Positions 1 through 11,028 of a DNA stretch of 37,877 bases are shown here, piece by piece. Position numbers and translations under genes: made by a program. Origin of the DNA: Hoeflea sp. (GTDB lineage: Bacteria; Pseudomonadota; Alphaproteobacteria; Rhizobiales; Rhizobiaceae); assembly GCF_014359905.1 (NCBI RefSeq), contig NZ_JACIYP010000048.1:1-37877 (forward strand), given 5' to 3'. The notes beneath the pieces are model-generated. The model searched no databases. It saw only the letters and a program-made list of their open reading frames with translations, and was not told where the DNA came from. How positions within the stretch are numbered: position 1 is the stretch's first letter; the number at the start of each line of letters is the position of its first letter.

Positions 1-54
1 AAGGGGAGGCAAATTTGCGGGCGCGGGCGGCCCGTGGCGATGAACCCGCTTTCC

Positions 55-193
55 GTCATGCCGGGCTTGATCCGGCATCCATCGGGCGAGCGTCCGCGAG
101 CCGGATGATCCTTTTACAAAAGCAGGCCCGCAAAGAGTCTCCCGCGCCTGCGGACGCAGGCGCTGCTGGATCCCGGCTCAAGGCCGGGATGAC
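55..193. repeat. Inverted repeat pair, alphaproteobacterial intergenic type
   Basis: Bases 55-81 and 167-193 are inverted copies of each other over 27 bases with four mismatches. Each arm is itself built round a CCGG...CCGG core with GTCAT/ATGAC ends. Between them lies a small perfect hairpin (CGCCTGC at 145-151 with GCAGGCG at 156-162). This CCCGG-CTCAAG-CCGGGATGAC style of sequence is known as a dispersed palindromic element in alphaproteobacterial intergenic DNA. The pair sits just past the uvrB stop codon and could help end uvrB transcription, although no T-run follows on that strand. Nothing coding is convincing in 1-252. Confidence 0.6.
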
Positions 194-252
194 GGGGGAG
201 GATGCTCCCGCTCCTTTGCTCCTCCCGAAGGGACGAGGCTGAACCCGCCCCC

Positions 253-3231
<2,979 letters not shown>

Positions 3232-3304
3232 GTTGGCAATATGGGAGGAGTCGATGGCGAAAGAAAGAGGCGGCGGCTCAAATGGGGAACGGGTATGCGC
3301 CATA

Positions 3305-3321
3305 CTGACAGCAGGTGTCAG
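3305..3321. promoter_or_regulatory. Perfect palindrome between uvrB and the hybrid kinase
   Basis: CTGACA at 3305-3310 and TGTCAG at 3316-3321 are exact inverted copies with a five-base spacer. The site lies in the 275-bp divergent intergenic region, 74 bases upstream of the chosen uvrB start. The size and symmetry suit a dimeric regulator. It does not match the alphaproteobacterial LexA pattern GAAC-N7-GAAC. No regulator can be named. Confidence 0.35.
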
Positions 3322-3506
3322 CAGGATCGGCGACGGCGGCCGCCCACCGCCGTCCTGTCCTACGACCGCGGCGGGGAATGCGGTTCCCCCGCGCGCCCCC
3401 AAATTCTGTATCTAGGCAGGGGGGCGGAATATGGTACACACATCAGCATCCTCAGCCTGTATTCGATCCCATTCCGGCGCACGCCGCAGCCCAGTGAACA
3501 GACCGC

Positions 3507-6500
3507 ATGGACACATCCCTCTCCGCCCCGCTCATCTTTCTTGACCAGGACGATCTGGTCACCGGCTGGAGCGAGGGCGCCAAGCGTCTGCTGGGCTGGG
3601 ACGCCAGCAGGGTGATCGGCGAATCCTTCTCGGAAATCTACGACGAGCGCGGCTTCTTCATCGGCGCCGACGGGCCGGTCGATCTCGATTCGGTCTCGGT
3701 CCCCACCCCGGACCAGGGCCGCGTCATCGCGCTCCGAAACGCCCGCACCACGCATCTTCTCGAGCGACTCGACCTGACCATGACCAACGCCGATGTCATC
3801 GGCGCCTGGAACTGGGATGTGGCGGGGGAGCTGATCTTCACCGACAGCCGCTTCGCCAGCACCTTCGGCGTCGACGCCGACAAGGCCGAGCATGGCCTGC
3901 CGCTGCAGGAGTTCATCGACAGGATCCACCATGGCGACCGCGCGCGCGTGGCCGCCGAAATGGTCCGCACCATCGAATCGGGCGGCGCCTATGCGGCCGA
4001 ATACCGGATGCTGAGTCCGGGCGGCGATGTCCGCCACGTGCTGGCGCAGGGCAAGCTGGTCGAGGCCGAGGACGGCAAGCCGGCGCGGTTTCCGGGCGTG
4101 CTGTTCGACGTCACCGCCCGCAGGCAGGCGGAGATGGAGGCCGAGGCGCAGAAGGAACGCTTCCGCACCCTGTTCGAGAACCTGGAATCGGGCTTCTGCA
4201 TCATCCGCATGATCTGGGACGAGGCGGGCAATCCGGCCGATTACGAGTTCGTCGAGGTCAACAAGGCCTTCGCCCGTCACACCGGCATCGAGGATGCGGT
4301 CGGCAAGTGGATGCGCCGCGATGTCGCCACCGACCACGAGCAGTACTGGTTCGATCTCTACGGCAAGGTGGCGCGCAGCGGCGAACCGGTCAACATCGAA
4401 TATCCGGCCGAGGCGCTCCATCGCTGGTTCCAGGTGCAGGCCTTTTCCATCGACAGCCCGGGCTCGGACTCGGTCGCCGTGCTGTTCAGCGACATCACCG
4501 TCAGCAAGCGGGCGGAGATGGTGCTCAAGGCCAGCGAGGAGGAGTTGCGCACCCTGGCGCAGTCGATGCTCAACCATGTCTGGACCGCGACGCCCGACGG
4601 CATGATCGACTGGCTCAACGACCAGGTCGTGGCCTTCAGCGGTGAATCCCGGGAAAAGCTCTATGGCAATGGCTGGTCGGCGATCGTCCATCCCGAGGAT
4701 TTTCCCGGCGCGGCGGCTGCCTGGGCAGAGTCCGTCGCCACCGGCGAGACCTACCAGACCGAGTTCCGCATCCGCCGTCATGACGGCGCCTATCGCTGGC
4801 ATGTGGTGCGCGCGACGCCGGTGAAGACCGGTGAAGGCGTCATTCGCCGCTGGGTGGGAACCAACACCGATATCGAGCACGCCAAGCTCAACGAAGCGGC
4901 GCTGACCGAGCTCAACGCCACGCTGGAGGACCGGATCGCCGAGCGCACCGAGCAATTGCTGCAATCGGAAAAGGCGCTGCAGCAATCCCAGAAGATGGAA
5001 ACCATCGGCAAGCTGACCGGCGGCATTGCCCATGACTTCAACAATCTGCTGCAGGTGGTGTCCGGAAACCTGCAATTGCTGGCCAAGGACGTGGACGGCA
5101 ACGAGCGCGCCGAAGCCCGCGTCGCCAACGCGCTGGCGGGCGTCAAGCGCGGCGCCAAGCTCGCAAGCCAGCTCCTGGCCTTCGGCCGCCGCCAGCCGCT
5201 GGAGCCGAAGGTGATCAATGTCGGCCGCTTCGTCAGCGGCATGGAGGATCTGCTGCGCCGCTCCGTCGGCGAGACCGTGGATTGCGAGATCATCGTCTCC
5301 GAGGGGCTGTGGAACACCTCGGCCGATCCGACCCAGGTGGAGACCACCCTGCTCAACCTCGCCATCAACGCCCGCGACGCCATGGACGGCGCCGGCAAGC
5401 TGACCATCGAGGCCGGCAATGCACGTCTCGATGACAGCTACACCGATCTCCACGACGATGTCAGCAGCGGCGACTATGTGCTGATCGCGGTCTCCGACAC
5501 CGGCTCAGGCATGGACAAGTCCACGCTCGAGCGCGCCTTCGAGCCGTTCTACTCGACCAAGCCCGAAGGCAAGGGCACCGGGCTGGGCCTGTCGATGGTC
5601 TATGGCTTTGTCAAACAGTCGGGCGGCCACATCAAGATCTACAGCGAACCCGGCCACGGCACGACGGTGAAGCTCTATCTGCCGCGTTCGCTGGACGAGG
5701 AGCACCTGGAAGCCCAGCCGGTTACGGTGGGCCCGGCAACCGGCGGCTCCGAGACGATTCTGGTGGTGGAAGACGATGATGATGTCCGCGCCACGGTGGT
5801 GGCGACGCTGAGCGACCTTGGCTACCGCGTGCTGACCGCCCGCGACGCCCAGAGCGGCCTCGCCGTCATCGAAAGCGGCATCAATGTGGATGTGCTGTTC
5901 ACCGACGTGGTGATGCCCGGCACGCTGAAGAGCCCGGAAATGGCCAAGATCGCCCAGGCGCTGAAACCCGGCCTGGTGGTGCTGTTCACCTCCGGCTACA
6001 CCGAGAATTCGATCGTGCACGGCGGCAAGCTCGATCCGGGCGTCGAACTCCTGTCCAAGCCCTACACGCGCGAGGCACTGGACGGCCGGATCCGCCATCT
6101 GCTGGCCAACAGGAAGCAGCGCGCAGCCCCGGCGGCCAGGCAAATTCAACCATCTGCGGCTGCCCAACAAGACCACGTGCCACCGATCACACCGGCCGCA
6201 TCGCCGGCCCAAGGCGCCCTGACCATCATCCTGGTCGAAGACGAGGCGCTGATCCGCATCAACACCGCCGACATCCTGGCGGACATGGGTCACACGGTGA
6301 TCGAGGCCGGCACCGCGGCCGAGGCGCTGGAAGCGGCGGGGACGCAGGAATTCGACATTCTGGTCACCGATCTCGGCCTGCCGGACATGAAGGGCGGCGA
6401 ACTGGCCAGGCAGGTCCGGCTGCTCAAGCCCGATGCCGGCATCATTTTCGCCACCGGCCAGAACGAAATCCCCGACGGGGCCGATTCCAATTCGGTGCTG

Positions 6501-6557
6501 CTGAAGAAGCCCTATACCGATGACGCGCTGAGGCAGGCGCTGGATCAGGTTCGCTAA
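3507..6557 (+). CDS. Multi-PAS hybrid sensor histidine kinase with two receiver domains
   Basis: A soluble hybrid sensor kinase of 1016 residues with no membrane segments, so its signal is probably cytoplasmic. In order: a degenerate N-terminal PAS-like stretch (about 1-90), three PAS/PAC units (about 95-210, 222-335 and 345-460), a short coiled coil, HisKA with phospho-acceptor H509 in GGIAHDFNN, an HATPase with N box (NLAINARDAM), G1 (DTGSGM) and G2 (GKGTGLGLS), then two receivers. Receiver 1 starts near 749 with acceptor D800 and receiver 2 near 905 with D955; both keep the acidic pair and the KPY lysine. Receiver 1 has an atypical loop after D800 (GTLKSPEMA). No output domain follows, so phosphate probably passes to an unlinked partner. 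The start lacks a clear ribosome-binding site. The cognate signal is unknown. Confidence 0.9.
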   Translation: MDTSLSAPLIFLDQDDLVTGWSEGAKRLLGWDASRVIGESFSEIYDERGFFIGADGPVDLDSVSVPTPDQGRVIALRNARTTHLLERLDLTMTNADVIGAWNWDVAGELIFTDSRFASTFGVDADKAEHGLPLQEFIDRIHHGDRARVAAEMVRTIESGGAYAAEYRMLSPGGDVRHVLAQGKLVEAEDGKPARFPGVLFDVTARRQAEMEAEAQKERFRTLFENLESGFCIIRMIWDEAGNPADYEFVEVNKAFARHTGIEDAVGKWMRRDVATDHEQYWFDLYGKVARSGEPVNIEYPAEALHRWFQVQAFSIDSPGSDSVAVLFSDITVSKRAEMVLKASEEELRTLAQSMLNHVWTATPDGMIDWLNDQVVAFSGESREKLYGNGWSAIVHPEDFPGAAAAWAESVATGETYQTEFRIRRHDGAYRWHVVRATPVKTGEGVIRRWVGTNTDIEHAKLNEAALTELNATLEDRIAERTEQLLQSEKALQQSQKMETIGKLTGGIAHDFNNLLQVVSGNLQLLAKDVDGNERAEARVANALAGVKRGAKLASQLLAFGRRQPLEPKVINVGRFVSGMEDLLRRSVGETVDCEIIVSEGLWNTSADPTQVETTLLNLAINARDAMDGAGKLTIEAGNARLDDSYTDLHDDVSSGDYVLIAVSDTGSGMDKSTLERAFEPFYSTKPEGKGTGLGLSMVYGFVKQSGGHIKIYSEPGHGTTVKLYLPRSLDEEHLEAQPVTVGPATGGSETILVVEDDDDVRATVVATLSDLGYRVLTARDAQSGLAVIESGINVDVLFTDVVMPGTLKSPEMAKIAQALKPGLVVLFTSGYTENSIVHGGKLDPGVELLSKPYTREALDGRIRHLLANRKQRAAPAARQIQPSAAAQQDHVPPITPAASPAQGALTIILVEDEALIRINTADILADMGHTVIEAGTAAEALEAAGTQEFDILVTDLGLPDMKGGELARQVRLLKPDAGIIFATGQNEIPDGADSNSVLLKKPYTDDALRQALDQVR

Positions 6558-6660
6558 TGCATGGCGCGGTCCAGGGATCCGTTCGAACGACAACGGCCAT
6601 GCATTCATGCAATGGGGAGCGGTGGCCTTTGCGCATCGGCGATGTGGACCGGGCGGTCTC

Positions 6661-6675
6661 TTAACCGCCTGTTAA
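6661..6675 (+). promoter_or_regulatory. CtrA-type binding site
   Basis: Bases 6661-6675 read TTAA, seven bases, TTAA, followed by C: the full CtrA consensus TTAA-N7-TTAAC known from Caulobacter and rhizobia. It lies 85 bases upstream of the lipoprotein start, where a CtrA-activated or repressed promoter would be expected. Chance occurrence is unlikely in DNA this GC-rich, but binding is inferred. Confidence 0.6.
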
Positions 6676-6759
6676 CCCTACATTCAGGATTGACGTGTTC
6701 AACAGGGGTCTGAGACAGACCGGCCGGCATGCGCCGGCGTGACCCCGGAAGGACATCAC

Positions 6760-7410
6760 ATGATCCGCAGACTCCTGACCGTGACTTCGCTCGCCCTTGT
6801 TCTCGCTGCCTGCGGCGAAGAAAAGAAAGAAGAGACCAACGCCGCACCGGCAACCACCGAAGCCGCGCCACAAGAACCCACGCAGGCCGAGCAGGCCGCT
6901 GCCGAGGAAAAGGCCGAAGCCGAACTGAAGGCGAAGGCCGAGCGCGAGGCGCGGATCAGGCTGGAGGCCGAGGAAAAGGTCCGCGCCGAGCTGGCGGCTG
7001 AAAAGAAGGCCGCGGAAGAGGCTGCCGCAAGGGCCGCCCGGGACGCCGCCGCCCGGGCCGATGCGGAAGCCAAAGCCCGAGCCGAAGACGAGAATTTCCA
7101 GAAGCTTCAGGCCGACGAAGCCTTGCGCGTGGAGACCGAGCGCCGCACCCGGATCCGGCTTGAGGCGGAAGAGAAAGTCCGCGCCGAAATGGCAGCCGAG
7201 AAGCAGGCGGCGGAAACCGCGGCGGCGCTCGCTGCCCGCCGGGAAGCCCAAAGGAAAGCCGACGAGGAGGCAGCCGCCCGGGCCGCGGCCGAGGAAGCCG
7301 CCCGGCCCCGGACCGAGGCCGAACTGGAAGCCGAGAGGGTGCAGAAAACCATCGACGACGTCGGCAACGCGGTCAACGCCATCGGCAACATGCTGCAGAA
7401 ATCGAACTGA
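6760..7410 (+). CDS. Ala/Glu/Lys-rich coiled-coil lipoprotein with internal duplication
   Basis: A 216-residue predicted lipoprotein. The signal peptide MIRRLLTVTSLALVLAAC ends in the lipobox LAAC, and a GEE start to the mature chain predicts outer-membrane sorting. A short Thr/Pro/Ala linker leads into about 150 residues of almost pure Ala, Glu, Lys and Arg, predicted as one long helix like the TolA stalk. Residues 64-94 and 130-160 are copies (26 of 31 identical, spaced 66 residues). The tail, KTIDDVGNAVNAIGNMLQK, is a separate amphipathic helix. The start has GGAAGGA six bases upstream. A CtrA box precedes the gene and a strong terminator follows, so it is probably monocistronic. Function is unknown; a periplasm-spanning envelope role is an inference. 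Confidence 0.8.
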   Translation: MIRRLLTVTSLALVLAACGEEKKEETNAAPATTEAAPQEPTQAEQAAAEEKAEAELKAKAEREARIRLEAEEKVRAELAAEKKAAEEAAARAARDAAARADAEAKARAEDENFQKLQADEALRVETERRTRIRLEAEEKVRAEMAAEKQAAETAAALAARREAQRKADEEAAARAAAEEAARPRTEAELEAERVQKTIDDVGNAVNAIGNMLQKSN

Positions 7411-7467
7411 CTGTGACACCCTCCCCGCCTTGACGGCCGGGGCGGAGGAAACCAGGTGCGCCAAAGC

Positions 7468-7502
7468 CGCCGGAACGGTCCACGGACTGTCCGGCGTTTT
7501 TT
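7468..7502 (+). terminator. Rho-independent terminator after the lipoprotein gene
   Basis: CGCCGGA at 7468-7474 pairs with TCCGGCG at 7490-7496, with further pairing GTCC/GGAC inside, and six T residues follow directly at 7497-7502. It lies 58 bases past the lipoprotein stop. Confidence 0.8.
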
Positions 7503-7752
7503 GTGGCAGGATCGGCCGAAGCCAACCCTGGGCTGTCACCACGGATTGGAACCGCGCGTGCGGTGTTCGGGCCTGCGTTGGCAATGGCCGTCAAACCTGC
7601 CGCATTCCGGGTGGTTGACCCGTTTCAGGCGAAACGGTCCGCGGAAGTCACCCTATTTTCAGCCCACGCTCAGGAATCCTTAAGCATTGAGCAAATACAA
7701 TCACGGGTAGATTTTCAGGGCCTATACTTTTTCCATTGCCGGAATGCGCCAG
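7503..7752 (+). promoter_or_regulatory. Flagellin leader region with hairpin
   Basis: No gene is supported here. Bases 7620-7637 form a perfect hairpin: CCGTTTC, a four-base loop, GAAACGG. A TTGACC hexamer (7615-7620) overlaps its left edge without a good -10 partner. TATACT at 7723-7728 is 25 bases before the flagellin start and could be a -10 or part of the leader. No sigma-28-type sequence could be recognised with confidence. Confidence 0.35.
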
Positions 7753-8685
7753 ATGACCAGCATTCATACGAACCGCACAGCCATGACCGCGCTTGCCACA
7801 CTGCGGCGGATCGATTCGCAGATGGAAACCACGATGAAACGCATCTCGACCGGGTTGCGGGTCAATGATGCGTCCGACAATGCCGCCTACTGGTCCATCG
7901 CAACCACCTTGCGCTCCGACATCAAGGCCAAGAACGCCGTTGTCGACACGCTGGGCCTGTCGCGCGCCATGACCGATGTCGCCTCCGCCGGAATGAGCCA
8001 GGCTGTCGAACTGGTCGGCGAAATCAAGGCCAGGCTGGTGCTTGCCAGCGAACCCGGGGTGGACAAGACAAAGGTCAACCGCGAACTCGACGAGTTGAAG
8101 GAGCAACTCAGAAATGTTGCGCAGAGCTCGTCCTTCAATGGTCAGAACTGGCTCTACGGCTCGCCCGGCACCGTCAGCATGCCGGCCTCGATCAAGGACT
8201 ATGGCGGCTTCACCAGCGTTGGCTATATCGAGATCGACAAGGGCCGGACGACGCTGATCGACCCTGCCGACAACGCCAATGGACTGCTGACAAGAGACCA
8301 CGATGTGACAACCGCGGGCGGCGCCGCGGAAACCTTCTATCTGCTCGGGTCGGGAACCTCTGGAACGGCAAAAGAGATCACCCTCGACGCCAGCACCACC
8401 GCCGATGAGCTGAGCGGCATGGTTCAGGCCATGGACGAAATGGAACAGGATCTGATCGACGCCAATGCCCTGCTCGGGGTCAAGGCGAAAGGCATCGAAC
8501 GGCAGGAGGCCTTTACCAAGACGCTGATCGAGGTCTCCAAGAAAGCGCTGGGCCGGCTGGTCGATGCGGACATGGCGGAGGAGTCAACCCGGCTGAAAGC
8601 CCTGCAGGTGCAGAAACAGCTGGCGATCCAGTCCCTGTCCATCGCCAATTCCCAGGCGGACATGATTCTGCAACTGCTCAGGTAG
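7753..8685 (+). CDS. Flagellin
   Basis: A flagellar filament subunit of 310 residues. The N-terminal D0/D1 block (MTSIHTNRTAMTALATLRRID, then ISTGLRVNDASDNAAYWSIA) and the C-terminal block (KALGRLVDADMAEESTRLKALQVQKQLAIQSLSIANSQADMILQLLR region) are textbook rhizobial flagellin. The middle, about 130-220, is short, so surface domains D2/D3 are reduced or missing. I chose the ATG at 7753 because MTSI is the usual rhizobial N-terminus; an in-frame ATG lies three codons earlier. No other flagellar gene is in the window, so this is a solitary flagellin. It converges on the methyltransferase gene with 17 bases between the stops and no clear terminator. Confidence 0.93.
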   Translation: MTSIHTNRTAMTALATLRRIDSQMETTMKRISTGLRVNDASDNAAYWSIATTLRSDIKAKNAVVDTLGLSRAMTDVASAGMSQAVELVGEIKARLVLASEPGVDKTKVNRELDELKEQLRNVAQSSSFNGQNWLYGSPGTVSMPASIKDYGGFTSVGYIEIDKGRTTLIDPADNANGLLTRDHDVTTAGGAAETFYLLGSGTSGTAKEITLDASTTADELSGMVQAMDEMEQDLIDANALLGVKAKGIERQEAFTKTLIEVSKKALGRLVDADMAEESTRLKALQVQKQLAIQSLSIANSQADMILQLLR

Positions 8686-8702
8686 CGGCGCGCAGCGACC
8701 CC

Positions 8703-9881
8703 TCACCCCGCAAGCAGCCCTTCGAGATAATGCTCTCCAATCCCGAACATCATCTTGATCTCGGCGATCTGCGCGAGCACCGCGTCGCGGTCGCGGCCCT
8801 GCCGCCCGTCCTTTTCGGCGACGATGAGGTTGTTCTTGGGCGTGTGCGCGTCGGAGACGAATTCGAAGACGCGGGTGCGGTAGCCGTTGAGTTCGAGCAG
8901 CAGCGCCCTGAGCGTGTCGGTCGCCATCTCGGCCTGGCGTTCGAGGAAGATGCCGTGCCGGAGCAGCGGCTCGAGCCGGCCGTCGGCCTGCCCCGCTTCC
9001 ATCTGCCGGCGGATCTGCTTGTGGCAGCAGGGCGCCACCGCGATCAGCGCGGCCCCGGCACGGATACCCTTGAAGATGGCGTCGTCGGTGGCCGTGTCGC
9101 AGGCGTGCAGCGCGATCACCGCGTCGGCGCCCGAGGCGTCGAACTCCATGATGGTCCCGGCCTGAAAGCTCAAGCCCCCGAAGCCCGAGGCGCGGGCCGT
9201 GGCGTTGCCGTCCTCCACCAGTTGCTCCCGCATCTCGACGCCGACGATGCGGACGGGACGGCGGACGACGGTGGCGAGGTAATCATAGAGCGCGAAATCG
9301 AGATAGCCCTTGCCCGCGCCCATGTCGACGATCAGCGGGCGCTCGGCCTTGATCGCAGCGATCAGCGGCGCGAAGATCTCGACCATCTTGTTGATCTGGC
9401 GGAACTTGTCCTGCGCGTCATGGCGCACCACGCCGTTGTTGCCGGTAATCCCGAGCGCCTTGAGCCAGGGCTTGTCTGTCTCGGTCAGCGGCCGGTTCTT
9501 GGCCCGGTTGTGATCCGTCGAGGGCGCTTCGCGGCCCTTGACCTCGGTGCGCTTGAGCCGCTGCTTGGCGCCATTGCGCTCAAACAGCATGTCGAAGCCG
9601 GTGGTCGCCAGCTGCGCGCTGCGAAACTCCTCGGTGAGCCCCGCGCGCAGCAGCTCAAGCGCCTCGGATTCAGCGAAATTCTTGATCGTGTCGCGCGTCT
9701 TGTACTTGTAGGTGAAGGAGTATTTCTCGCCGGTCTTGGTGGTGATCTTCTTGATCTCGACCGATTTCAGCTCCGGCTCCGGCCCGTGATAGCCGCCGAG
9801 CTTGAGACGGACCAGCGACCCGCTCGCGAATGCGTCTCTGGTGGCGGTGAGCAGCTCTTCGATGCGGTCGGGGGCGGTCAA
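8703..9881 (-). CDS. SAM-dependent methyltransferase, METTL25/Methyltransf_32 type
   Basis: A 392-residue protein with an N-terminal domain of about 170 residues and a Rossmann methyltransferase domain. The SAM-binding motif IVDMGAGKGYLDFAL is followed by the acidic strand end GVEMRE, the motif ALHACDTATDDAI, and APCCHKQIRRQM. The last, a PCCH sequence after strand 4, is the mark of the family containing eukaryotic METTL25 and bacterial relatives (PF13679). The substrate is unknown in bacteria; RNA or protein modification is possible. The N-terminal part is basic (EIKKITTKTGEKYSFTYKYKTRDT), which would suit nucleic-acid binding, an inference. It ends tail-to-tail with the flagellin gene and shares no operon with other genes here. 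Confidence 0.8.
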   Translation of the reverse strand: MTAPDRIEELLTATRDAFASGSLVRLKLGGYHGPEPELKSVEIKKITTKTGEKYSFTYKYKTRDTIKNFAESEALELLRAGLTEEFRSAQLATTGFDMLFERNGAKQRLKRTEVKGREAPSTDHNRAKNRPLTETDKPWLKALGITGNNGVVRHDAQDKFRQINKMVEIFAPLIAAIKAERPLIVDMGAGKGYLDFALYDYLATVVRRPVRIVGVEMREQLVEDGNATARASGFGGLSFQAGTIMEFDASGADAVIALHACDTATDDAIFKGIRAGAALIAVAPCCHKQIRRQMEAGQADGRLEPLLRHGIFLERQAEMATDTLRALLLELNGYRTRVFEFVSDAHTPKNNLIVAEKDGRQGRDRDAVLAQIAEIKMMFGIGEHYLEGLLAG

Positions 9882-10027
9882 GGGAATTCCTTCGGGGTCT
9901 ATGGGCGGGTTTTGGGCAGACTGTGTCCGGTCGGGTTTCTTCTACGCGCGTGGGGCGGAGATGCAAACCGGGATTTGCGGATTTGGTGTGGTCTCAATGG
10001 GCCCGCTGCCCCTGTTAGAAGGCGAGT

Positions 10028-10936
10028 TCAGACTCCCGCGTCGCGCGGCAGCGCCTTTATGAAATCCACGAAGGCCCTGAGTGGCGGTGGCATGTGGCGG
10101 CGGCTGGAATAGTACAGGAATGGTCCCTCGAAGATGGGCCACCAGTCTTCGAGCACCGGCACCAGCCGACCGTCATCCATGGCAGGGCGCAACCAGTCCT
10201 CGAATGTGGCGACAATACCCAACCCGTCGATCGCCGTTCCGATGGCGAATTCGGCGGCTTGCGTGCTGATGGTGAGTGGCCCGGTCGGTTCGACGGTAAC
10301 GCTCTCATCGTTCTTCTCGAACGTCCACTCCGTCAGCGCACCGCCTGGAAACCGGGTGCGGATGCAGGCATGCGCCAGCAGGTCGCGCGGGTGGCCGGGT
10401 GTGCCGTGCCGCGCCAGATAATCAGGCGAGGCGGCGGCGGCGGCACGCTGCAGACGCGGCCCGATCGGCACGGCGATGGCGTCTTGCGCCAGCGTCTCGC
10501 CATAGCGGATGCCGGCATCGGCCCCCAATGACAAGATGTCCACCAGCCCGTCATCCACCGTGATGTCGAGGCTCACCTCCGGGTAGGCGCGAAGGAATTG
10601 GGTGGCAATCGGCGGCAGGATCGTGCGGGTGACCGCACCCGGCACGTTCAGGCGCAAGGTCCCGCTTGGCCCGCGCCCGAAACCCGCCACGGCATCGAAG
10701 GCACTGTCGAGGCCGTCGAGCAGCGGGACGACGCGGCTCATCAACTCAGTGCCTGCCGCTGTCAGCGCCACGCTGCGGGTCGTGCGGTTCATCAGCCGCG
10801 TGCCGAGCCTGTCCTCCAGCCGGCGAACGGCCTCGCTCACGGTCGATGCCGGCACGGACGTCGCCCGCGCGGCGCCGCGGAACCCGCCGTGACGCGCCGC
10901 GGCCAGGAACAGCCGCAGATCTCGAACCTCATCCAT
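10028..10936 (-). CDS. LysR-family transcriptional regulator
   Basis: A 302-residue LysR-type regulator. An N-terminal winged helix-turn-helix (DLRLFLAAARHGGFRGAARA, then SEAVRRLEDRLGTRLMNRTTRSVALTAAG) is followed by a periplasmic-binding-protein-like effector domain (about 90-290). The wording LMNRTTRSVALTAAG is that of the large group of LysR proteins that control neighbouring oxidoreductases. The start at 10936 (MDEVRDL) places the helix-turn-helix at the usual distance from the N-terminus. It is divergent from the aldo/keto reductase at 11029 with 92 bases between starts, the classic LysR arrangement, so it probably controls that gene and itself. The effector is unknown. Confidence 0.92.
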   Translation of the reverse strand: MDEVRDLRLFLAAARHGGFRGAARATSVPASTVSEAVRRLEDRLGTRLMNRTTRSVALTAAGTELMSRVVPLLDGLDSAFDAVAGFGRGPSGTLRLNVPGAVTRTILPPIATQFLRAYPEVSLDITVDDGLVDILSLGADAGIRYGETLAQDAIAVPIGPRLQRAAAAASPDYLARHGTPGHPRDLLAHACIRTRFPGGALTEWTFEKNDESVTVEPTGPLTISTQAAEFAIGTAIDGLGIVATFEDWLRPAMDDGRLVPVLEDWWPIFEGPFLYYSSRRHMPPPLRAFVDFIKALPRDAGV

Positions 10937-11028
10937 TGTTCGCCCTTTCCGCGCAGACCGTGCAACTATGCCAATCTTACCGAACAGCGGACCAAAGTCT
11001 ATTTCTCCGACATCAAAGGAGATATCCC

